Source: Mytilus trossulus
Lineage: Eukaryota; Mollusca; Bivalvia; Mytilida; Mytilidae
NCBI RefSeq assembly: GCF_036588685.1
Contig: NC_086382.1
Coordinates: 73,009,999 to 73,073,998, forward strand
Length of the DNA stretch: 64,000 bases
Reading direction: 5' to 3'
Below, piece by piece: positions 55,513 through 64,000 of this stretch. Below the pieces are notes generated by a model that was given only the letters and a program-made list of their open reading frames with translations, ran no database searches and was not told the DNA's origin. Each line of letters starts with the position of its first letter. Within the stretch, counting starts at the first letter, position 1. The position numbers were made by a program, and so were the translations under genes.

Positions 55513-57886
55513 TCTAACTCCAGGCAAAATCCGGTATGAATGAAAAAGAAGTTTTCAATTAAGGCTCTGTGGCCATAACAGCTGTCTCATTGGCATTTTA
55601 ACCACTTCCCATATTTGCAATTAAAACAATAGAAGAAAATTATTCAACGCAAAAACAAAACTTACTTGTAAATATGAAATTCTCTTTACGGTATGAGTTT
55701 TTCTCATTGTTTGAGATTGTACAGTAGTACCTGTAACTGCTTATACCTATTTCTTATTCACTTTTGCTTGATAAACTCACTAAATATCATATATATTGTA
55801 CCACATCTCCTTATTTTTATAAGCATTCCAATAACATGAACAATTGTAATTCAATTCTATATACCAAAGCAAAATGAACTGCACCACTTTCATTTACTAG
55901 TATGCATCTTTCGGCAAAATACAAGTTCTTAAATGAAACAATATATATTTATTGATAAAAAAATAAAATTTAGTATACAACTCTTTAACAGGTATAAAAA
56001 AGCACAGCTGTGTCATAACTTGTGAAATCTGTGCTGAAAACATAGACATTGATGGTATTTGAGTAATTCCATATGTGAAGCTCAACATTAGCTCGTCAGT
56101 TGGTGGTGGACAGTTATAGTTCCTTTCTGCAGGCTAGGATGAATGACTTTTCAGGAAAACCAATTTCACAAATCAAAACTTTCCTCTAGATTTCTCCTAC
56201 AATATTCATCCAGTTTAGTTCTTTTGTTTTAATTGGACACCATCCTGATTTTTAATTTTGCAAACCATTCAGTCTCTTGCTTGCAAATGGTGCATGAACA
56301 TAGGATGGGTATGGCAGTAGACAAGTCTCTTTAAAATGGGTTTGTGCCCTGAAAAAAAGTTTTATAACTTAAGTTTTTTTTTGAAACTTGTGCAACACAC
56401 ATACCTAAATAACTATAAAATAGAAGAGAGCATCATTCGTGTCAATGTTTTGTTCCCGTTTACATTGTCATTGATATTTTTTCAAAAAGCCAGAGGCATA
56501 GCTCATGAATTCCTGTCATTACATCCTAAATTAACATAATTACTGCTAGAATAATTATCAGTATGATATACGTACACTATCATTGTGCAGCCCAAGTCTT
56601 CAGTATATATAATTGTTGCATTCATTCACTCGTGTTCAGTCGTTCAAAAATATTCAAACATCAACAAATGAACTTTAATAAGGACAAGAAAACACTAGAA
56701 AAGATACGTACATACAACCCGTGTTTAAGTGTATTTGAAAGAGAAATATATCTGATTAAACGATGTATAAAGGAGAAATATATCTGGTTAAACGATGTAT
56801 AAAGGAGAAAAAATTGTAGATATTGCATTACGATGCTTTCTACCTAATAGCACGTGGATATGTTTACATATTTAGACTTGACCCAGTATGACCCGTACCT
56901 TGTAGGTCACCGCCGTCGTTTAAACACTAGACTACAGTCGTGTATAAGACAATAAAAAGCTTAAGCCTGTACTATTTGTCATGTGTGAAGTAAATGTGTT
57001 TGTTCTGTACATTTAAATTGTTTTACCTGATAGCAAGGACTTATATCTATCCGTTTCCTTCTCAATTCACTTTGTCAAATTCTTCGAGCTTCTTCAAAAC
57101 ATACGTATGACTGCGCCCGGAAGTGAGAAAAATATGAGAAATCCTCGTAAAATAATGCTATTATCAATTTTGTGGAATCCATTTTGTTATATTTATTATA
57201 CAAAGATAAAAAAAGTTGCGATTAATTATGAATTTGCATATCATTATACGGAACGTTTATGGACTATTTTTCCATAGCTGTAAGGCGGTCATTTTGGCGG
57301 GAAATCATGTACACATACACACGTAGATTGGCTGGTACCCGAACGTAATGTTACACATCACATATATCAAATAGCTAATACCCGGAACGTAGTACCGGGA
57401 ACCAGGATAATACGTAGACAACATACATAACTACTACCGAAATTGAAAACGCTTTACGGTTTCTCGTTCATAAACCGAATTCCGCTTTGAATTATGGAAG
57501 ATGCAATATTAATCATGTTCAGTCGACTTTTCATTGTTATATCAACGTCTGAACTAATTAAAGAATCTTTAGATGTCAGATAACACTCGAAATTGACCCG
57601 ACCTCTTTCCGCACGGAATACACATAATGCTAGTTTGTAGTCAGGTTGACTGCTTATAATGCAAAATACACACTAATAACAAGTTCTATAAAACGAACAA
57701 TACACACTGATCGTTTCTTTAGTCCCCAATGTAAATGAAAGAAACAAAAACCATATCATACCATAAAAAGAAGAGGAGAAATTCGAACATTTCCGGATCT
57801 ATTTCTGGCCAAAAGACCCCCTGCATAGATTGCGTATGAAAAGATGAACCTCATGACTTAAGAGTCAGGCCTTAAAGCACTGCCTT
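55513..57886. other. Interval without recognised genes
   Basis: 55560-55605 has a short family M-like end (TGTCTCATTGGCATTTTAAC). A 23-bp near-repeat GAGAAATATATCTGRTTAAACG lies at 56741-56796. Open frames here have no recognisable domain. Confidence 0.35.
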
Positions 57887-57955
57887 TAAAAACCGCAATT
57901 TTTATACGTGTGCATGTCAAACAAATTTCGTTGTAGAAGGGTCTAAAAACAGCAC
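57887..57955 (+). repeat. 69-bp block shared with 51981-52049
   Basis: Identical to 51981-52049 but preceded and followed by different sequence. Confidence 0.85.
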
Positions 57956-58059
57956 AAACAACATTTTCCAAAAGACCAAAAGAGTGAAAAAGTATATTGA
58001 AACAAAACGCATTTGACTAACAGGTTGAACAACTGATGTTCTTTAACCCTGCTATATAC

Positions 58060-58185
58060 TAAGCATGAAGCATGCAGTTCTTCTACATTCTAAAATATAA
58101 AGCTTTTTAGAAGTTAGCTTACCCCGCAGGATCATCATCACTATGTCGAGCTTTCTGCGACAAAAGTCGCAGGTTCAACAAAAAG
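58060..58185 (+). repeat. Family S tail, copy 3
   Basis: AGCATGAAGCATGCAG, AAAATATAAAGCTTTTTAGA, CTATGTCGAGCTTTCTGCGA and the perfect hairpin CTGCGAC-AAAA-GTCGCAG at 58155-58172, then an A run. Only the 3' end of the family is present. Confidence 0.7.
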
Positions 58186-58374
58186 GTGGATTGAACTTGT
58201 TTTTTAGGCTAGCCGAACCTATCGCCGTATGGCAATGTTGAACATTCCGCTTAAATGGCAACGTTACATGACAAGAACACTCAGGAGAGAGAAATACATA
58301 AATAAATAATATAATAGTACAATAGACAAGAAATGAAGATATCAAGATTGTGTCTATATATCACAGATGTTCAA

Positions 58375-58590
58375 CTTGCACTGTCATTTTCTATGTTCAG
58401 TGGATCGTGAAATTAGGGTCAAAAACTTGGTCAAGTTAAAAAAATCAAATCACAGGAAACATGCGTACTAAGTTTCAAGTTGATTTGATTTCTGCTTAAT
58501 CAAAAACTACATTGACGAAACATTTTTACCTGAAGCGGGACGGATGGACCCACAGACCAGAAAACATAAGGCGCCTCTCTATTGTAGGTT
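58375..58590 (-). repeat. TTTATGCCC-headed repeat, single-unit copy
   Basis: Reverse orientation: CATTTTCTATGTTCAGTGG, ACTAAGTTTCAAGTTGATT, GACGGATGGACCCACAGACC, CTCTCTATTGTAGG. Confidence 0.65.
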
Positions 58591-58689
58591 GGCCATAAAA
58601 ATAAACTTTAGTTATGTTGAACCACTTTGTACTATATCGGATGTATTTGGTGAAACATCATTGAACAAATATTTATACCAAATATGTTT

Positions 58690-58885
58690 TCTTGTCCCAG
58701 GAATAGAATACCTTAGCCGTATTTGGCACAACTTTTTGGAATTTTGGATCTTCAATGCTCTTCAACTTTGTACTTGTTTGGCTGAATAATATTTTTGATA
58801 TGGGTGTCACTGATGAGTCTTATGTAGACGAAACGCGCGTGTGGCGTACTTAGTTATAATCCTGGTACTTTTAATAACCATTTTC
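58690..58885 (+). mobile_element. RZ repeat copy 2 (hammerhead-bearing), best-preserved body
   Basis: CCCAGGAATAGAATACCTTA, GCCGTATTTGGCACAAC, GATCTTCAATGCTCTTCAAC, then the hammerhead (58804-58847), then TTATAATCCTGGTACTTTTA. Confidence 0.75.
58804..58847 (+). ncRNA. Hammerhead ribozyme with mutated cleavage site (RZ copy 2)
   Basis: Stem I GTGTCA/TGGCGT, core CTGATGA, stem II GTC...GAC, GAAA and stem III ACG/CGT are all intact. The cleavage nucleotide is G (58841) instead of C, giving GTG, which hammerheads do not cut. Inactive but otherwise textbook. Confidence 0.75.
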
Positions 58886-59690
58886 ACACTTCCAAAGTCT
58901 GAGCCACCTTGTAGATATTGTAGCAAAATTTAAACTTTAAAGTAAATTTCTGATTTAAACATTGTAGCCTAATTTTTCTATTTTGTTTTGTGATCACATC
59001 CACTGGTACAAGGCATTACTTGACCAATAAGTTATATTCTATAGCCATTAAACAAATTAAACAAGAACCATCATTATTAAGATAAAGATTATAACACCAT
59101 ACTGACCGCTGTACTCCTATTTTTGACATTTTAACCTATTATGTCTGTTTGTTTTGTTCACACATCGTTGTTAATATAATGATGAAACTTTCATACTGAA
59201 GAAACGTTTACAAAAGAAAATCCCTGTATCAAGTCAGTAATATGAGAGTTGTTATCGCCTCGTTTGATGTGTTTGAGCTCTTGAGTTCGCGATTTGATTC
59301 TGGACTTTCCGTTTTGAATTTTCCTCAGAGTTTAGTATTTTGGTGATTTTACTTTTGATCACATGTCTATATGAGACAAAGTTGACCACTTGATGTCATA
59401 TTTTTTCTCCAGGTTGACTTTTGTTCTGGTCACTTTATATACAAAATGTGCATAATAATGTGCTTGTTCTAAGTTTATGCTACAAGAATTTCATGTAGAT
59501 GGCAGATTATTAACTTAATCACAACTTTTATAGATTCTGAAAATTAAAGAACTCCACAATATTTTCGTATATGAAACCTCTAAATAAAACACAGAATATA
59601 AGTACATTGCAGTTGTTGTTGTTTTACGTCAGCGACAACATATCAGGCTGATATTTGTTCTTTTCTTTTATGCCAGTAATTGTTTGTTAT
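58886..59690. repeat. Interval with a family T copy (-)
   Basis: 59220-59355 holds reversed T modules (AGTAATATGAGAGTTGTTAT, CGTTTGATGTGTTTGAGC, TTTTGAATTTTCCTCAGAG). The rest is unrecognised. Confidence 0.55.
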
Positions 59691-59694
59691 AATA

Positions 59695-59965
59695 TTATTA
59701 ATAAAATTAAGAAATGGAGAATGTGTCAAAGGGATAACAACCTGACCAAGGAGCAGAAAACAGCCAAAGGCCACCAAAAGGTCTTCAATACAGATAGCAA
59801 ATATCACACCAAGAGACGTGCTTCAGCTTGCTACTAAACAAAAATGTGTACTACTTTGGAGATAATGGACATCATACTTAACTTCAAAATATATAGATGA
59901 ACTAAAATTTAAATTCAAACAAGACTAACTAAGACCAGAGGCTCCTGAAGAACATATCTCTTATT
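59695..59965 (+). repeat. Family M dispersed repeat
   Basis: GAAATGGAGAATGTGTCAAA, GGTCTTCAATACAG, GACGTGCTTCAGCTTGC, ACCAGAGGCTCCTGA. Confidence 0.65.
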
Positions 59966-61169
59966 CAAATAACAATAAAATAACAACAGAAAAATATATA
60001 AAATTTAATTTTTGTTTGAAATGCTGCACTAAAAGATAGCATTTAATTTAACAAAAATTGAAACTAACAAACTAAAAATAGCACTTTTATCAAACTCATG
60101 AATTTGTACACTTTTTAATGTGATTGTTTCAAGCCATATGTATTCTATATTATTACTACTGAAATTAATGAATGTATGAATTTAACAGATGGTAATTGTT
60201 TTGTAGCATAAACCAAGAGAACAAATGTCAATAACTTAAATCAAATTCCTGGTTGAGACAGAAACAGCATGTTGTCAATTAGCTATTTTATGTTTTACAC
60301 AAAAAAATGAAACATAAATGTTTAAAATGTAAATAAAGGTTAAACACATAAAGAACATATATAACTTGAACCAATCAATGCATCATAATTTGGTCTTTTC
60401 AAAATATCCAATTACTGTCTTTTGATGAAGTAAATATGTGGTTAAATTGACTTTTGAAAGAGTAAAAAATCAATCATACCACAGTAAAAAGAGTATTTTA
60501 TGACAATTACATACCAATACAAAATGTATTACAATATGCTGTAATATTTAAAATCCAATAAGTATAGAAAATCTTACTTATATAATACCAATAGGGAATA
60601 ACATTTTAGTTCACTACACAATTGTTATGACAGGATTGAAGATGAAAGAAACAATTTTTCGTTGTAAGAAACCTTTATAATGATAATATATTCACCTCAT
60701 AAAAATTAGAGCAAGCTCTACAATTGAATCAATTTCAAAGAATCATTTCTGAATGTGTCTCAGTTAAATGATTCATAATGAATTTTTTGATGATGATGAT
60801 GAGAAACAATGACAAATGGAAATGTTTCAATGCTATAAACAGATGATCCCTTTCATAAAATTCATATTTTTTTTTGGTTCCAAATATTACCTCATTCATG
60901 ATTTTTTAACAGTAAAACTTCATGATGAACCTTAGAAAAACATTCAAACTAATCAATTGGTTGTTAACACTAGTGTATCTTTGTTTAAAGAGAACTATTA
61001 CATTGCAGAAAAATAACAATTAAAGTGTATCGCAGTAAATATCTCTTCAATATTCAATCATAATACTTTTACTCTCATTTGCATATAATTTGTTCAGAAA
61101 AAAACCAATTCATTGAAATAATATCCTTTGACTAGAACACTTTCCACAAGGAAGTTTATAACACATTGT
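59966..61169 (-). other. AT-rich interval, possible ATM 3' untranslated region
   Basis: It lies directly downstream of the ATM stop codon on the - strand and holds no other gene or repeat I recognise. I did not fix a poly(A) site. Confidence 0.35.
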
Positions 61170-61354
61170 TTATATGTATGGTTGCCAGCCAGGGAAGAGT
61201 TTTGCCAGGTTTTTAGGATCTCTAGCTTGCTGAATCAGAAGATTGACCTGTCCAGATACACTCAGTTGAACACCATCTTCTATGCCTTGTAACTTCTGGT
61301 GCAGTCTCAGCAAAACTCTTTCTGCCAACTTATTAACACTTTCTGTGTTCTCAA
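61170..61354 (-). CDS. ATM: ATM serine/threonine kinase, last exon (FATC domain)
   Basis: ATM is the nuclear PI3K-like kinase that signals DNA double-strand breaks; the C-terminal FATC domain is needed for its activation. The - strand reads TTTATTTCAG|TT (acceptor after 61355), then 60 codons with [40 protein letters not shown] and [14 protein letters not shown] before TAA at 61170-61172. The block [26 protein letters not shown] is specific to ATM among PI3K-like kinases. The exon enters in phase 1. No earlier exon is recognised between 61355 and 64000, so the previous intron extends beyond the window. Confidence 0.92.
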
Positions 61355-61413
61355 CTGAAATAAAAAAAAAATAGATACAAAAAGGTACAAATATACACAG
61401 CTGCTTTTGCATA

Positions 61414-61815
61414 GGTACTATTTCTGTAAAATTTTTATTAAAATCTGCAGTACTGGAAATTTACTTTAAATATTTAGTACTATTATTTTGCTTTAGAACT
61501 GTTGTAACATTTAGGTACTTGTATTTTCCAGTACTTGATTTGTACTTAATATATTGGTACAAAAATAATACCAACAATGATCACAGTATTCCATGTTTGA
61601 ACATTATAACTTTATGAGATTTGAAAAAGACAAACTTTCAAAAGGCTGAAAATGTAACTGTGCAACCAAAAATGTGTAGTACTTAAATTTGAAGTACAAA
61701 TCAAGTACTGTAAAATACAGGTATCTAAATATTACAATTCTTAAGTAACAAAATAGTACTGAATATCAAAAGTAAATTTCCAGTACTACAGATTTTTGGT
61801 ACAGAAATAGTACAT
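61414..61815. mobile_element. Foldback MITE in the ATM intron
   Basis: Left GTACTATTTCTGTAAAATTT, GCAGTACTGGAAATTTACTT, CCAGTACTTGATTTGTACTT; the right part (61660-61815) is the same series inverted. About 400 bp, no coding capacity. Confidence 0.75.
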
Positions 61816-63010
61816 ATGAACAAGTAGATGTATATATGTAAACCATAACAACAATCAAGTTTATGCTACCTAAAGGTTTTCTTGGTTGGAATTCTGACCT
61901 GATAAAAGGCTGATTAATAGTGTAAGCATACATAATACTTATCTACCTTTTCAGAAATTTATCTGAAGCTATGAACCTGTGTTCATTCACACCAAAAGAC
62001 AGTTAATAGTTATGTAAATATATCAGCATAACAGTGTACATTTTACTGTTCAAACTGGGACCATTCAGTCTATGTTCTTCACTATTTGTACCTAAATAAA
62101 GTTCACTAATAGAACATAGTCATTATGTTTGCCTGTGAGGTGCTTTTAATGAACTTTTCAATAAAATATGTCCTGAAATCTCAAACATTGAAGTGTTTTT
62201 ACTTATTTAGTAAAACATATAGAGCAGTAAGGCAACAAAGCTGCAAGGTCATAGCTTTGGATATGCAAATGTGGCAAAGTCAAACTTCTACGTGAGTGCA
62301 CAGCAAAGTTGTATTTTCAAAACTCAAGTGTTAATCTCAAAAGTCAAAACACATTGATAATTACAATGATTTGTTATTGCTGGAAACATCTCCTTTTTTT
62401 AAGCAAATTTGAAATAACAACGATTATGTTCACTTTACCTTAAAAAGGCGAATTCAGATTTTATGAAATTTTAAATAGAAAAATGGATTTTGTAACATGT
62501 TAGTTTACGAAAGAATTTCATTGGTGGAAATTATGTCAGTAATTTTAGAAAGTCTTGAAGTACTCTGAGAAAATTAAAAAAAAAATAAAATATCAATAAA
62601 CTCATAAACAACATTTATTTGTCAATAAAAATACATCAGACCCAAATTCCATGAATTTTGAGAAATCCTATTATTTGATTCACCCTTTCATCTGTTGTCT
62701 ATGAAGATAACGAAAGAAATAATCATAAACATTAAATCATATCTAATTATGGCACCACAATGAAACTTGCAATCTTTAATAAGAAATATCAATAAAAATT
62801 GACAAACATGTACTTTTTTGTAATAAAACTAGGCACTGCTATTCAGTGCATTAAAATTAAAATTATTTATTGCTACATTTCAAATAAGAAAAAAAACACC
62901 TTTCATTTGAGGCATGAGGTAATTATAAATTCCATTTATGTATTTTTATTGCTTTTTTTGTTTCTTTCAAATAAAAATACATGTACTTTTGTTATCGCAA
63001 TAGATACCCT
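61816..63010. other. ATM intron, nothing recognised
   Basis: AT-rich sequence without coding similarity to ATM on the - strand. Confidence 0.4.
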
Positions 63011-63019
63011 TACAGAAAT

Positions 63020-63280
63020 GAAAAGTTTGCTGCAATATTGCAACAATATAGCGGCAATATTGCGGCAAACAAATTTGTTTGCAAGAAAGTTGCAGGTTGT
63101 TGCAGCTACCTGCAATATTCCCGCAATGTTACTGCAACAAAATTTGTTTGCAAGAAAATTGCAGCAAGTTTGCTGCAATGTTGCAAGAAAGAATTTGTTT
63201 GCCAGAAAGTTGCAGGAACCTTTTCTTTTATTATTTAAGGAAAGACTATTTGCAACAACTTTGCAAGAAAAATTTCTTTA
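63020..63280. repeat. TTGCAA-motif cluster
   Basis: Repeats of TTTGTTTGCAAGAAAGTTGC (63076, 63142 and, diverged, 63196), embedded in TGCAATATTGC-type palindromic motifs. The overlapping open frames on both strands with LFARKLQ and CNFLANKF repeats are products of this repetition, not genes. Confidence 0.65.
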
Positions 63281-64000
63281 ATAATGTCAGACATGTAGTA
63301 ATGCACCAATATTTCAAGCATTTTAAAATATTACATTTTTAAAGATTTAAGGTTCAAATAATACACAACGTATGGTTTCTTTGAACATTCAGTTATGGAA
63401 TTACTTCAAATTATCTAAATTTGTACATGTTATGGTCATACTTTATTTTACTCAGATAAATCTGGATATTTGAATAATTTATTTGAAATAATCTTCAAAT
63501 AACAATTAATGCTTATAAAGAATTCCTAAACTGCACATTTATCACAATTTTAGATATTTTGTAAGGAAAGAATACTTTGGTATTCATTTCAACAAATTTA
63601 ATCTAAATAATTGAGTCATAATACTTTTTGTTCTATATGTATTATTATGCCTTTTTGTCACTTTTTTGTGACATTTTTCTATAAACAATATTTTTAATTC
63701 TAATATTTTCCATCAAATGAATTTAGCCTCACCTGCAGTTTAATTTCTAGTATCATTATTTTAAAATTATTTATACACAAATTATCTTTCTCATCTCAAT
63801 TAGTAATATGAGCTGGTGATAGAAATGTAATGTGCACATCTGGTTTTCATTATCTGTGGAGCTGTAGAGACAGGAAGTACCATAAATTAATGTACACAGA
63901 GTTTGAGGCCAAATTAAGGGCAGAGCATTTCTTGTTTGTATATATTTCCATTATAACTTATAAAACCAAAGATAAAAAAGATGTATTTATAATTATTTAT
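63281..64000. other. ATM intron to window end, nothing recognised
   Basis: AT-rich sequence; no exon or repeat boundary seen. Confidence 0.4.

Noticed and set aside
62799-63342. Overlapping open frames on both strands with repeated LFARKLQ and CNFLANKF
   Set aside because: They are translations of a TTGCAAGAAAGTTGCAG tandem motif read in several frames, not proteins.
1-64000. CRISPR arrays, operons or bacterial features
   Set aside because: The tandem units seen are eukaryotic repeats with long, irregular periods; introns and poly(A) signals exclude a prokaryote.

Overview
This window looks like nuclear DNA of a bivalve mollusc, most likely a mytilid mussel. The reasons are the low G+C content, split genes with GT-AG introns, and a very high density of interspersed repeats of kinds I know from mussel genomes. 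Those repeats include Penelope-like retroelements (PLEs), an AGCTCACC-headed repeat, a TTTATGCCC-headed repeat and GATGTGGTATGA-type repeats. Most of the 64 kb is repeat-derived. I recognise only a few host-type genes.

Host-type genes. (1) A complete seven-exon gene on the + strand (19945-32787) encodes a secreted fibrinogen-related protein of about 418 aa: signal peptide, PAN/apple, a short EGF-like segment, sushi/CCP, fibrinogen C-terminal domain. All exon phases join correctly. (2) The last coding exon of ATM, with the FATC domain, lies on the - strand at 61170-61354, so the right end of the window is the 3' part of the ATM locus. (3) Two phase-compatible exons on the - strand (42835-42906 and 41665-41789) may be the end of a small Thr-rich and Cys-rich protein gene. 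(4) A HARBI1-like (PIF/Harbinger) nuclease exon lies at 2517-2946 on the - strand, with no second exon found.

Mobile DNA by region. 1-6.3 kb: intergenic repeats around the HARBI1-like exon. 6.3-9.2 kb: a 2.9 kb unit bounded by long terminal inverted repeats (TIRs) and holding a decayed - strand gene. 9.7-18.8 kb: stacked repeats, a non-LTR (LINE) reverse-transcriptase remnant fused to a PLE fragment, a long decayed PLE with N-terminal GIY-YIG (Naiad-type order), and a solo GIY-YIG remnant. 19.3-32.8 kb: the fibrinogen-related gene, with introns full of repeats. 34.1-37.1 kb: a PLE with a 1002-codon frame interrupted only by five UGA codons. 38.5-46.3 kb: foldback elements, PLE remnants and the Cys-rich gene. 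51-55.5 kb: a four-level nest of elements. 58-64 kb: repeats and the ATM end.

The most striking content is twofold. First, the 34085-37090 element has a GIY-YIG to CxC to reverse transcriptase order. All five of its in-frame stops are UGA. Four of them align with Cys codons of the second Naiad copy in this same window (13.7-16.7 kb), including the first Cys of the CxC motif. I read this as a selenocysteine-encoding Naiad retrotransposon. Second, a small dispersed repeat of about 200 bp, present in at least four copies plus decayed ones, carries a type I hammerhead ribozyme motif and looks like a retrozyme or ribozyme-bearing SINE. Some copies keep the core and others have lost key nucleotides.

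Repeat family labels used below are mine: M (GATGTGGTATGA... modules), T (CTCCGAGGAAAATTC... modules), G (ending CAGCGGTAAACTACTGTTGCC), S (tandem unit with a hairpin tail), RZ (hammerhead repeat).
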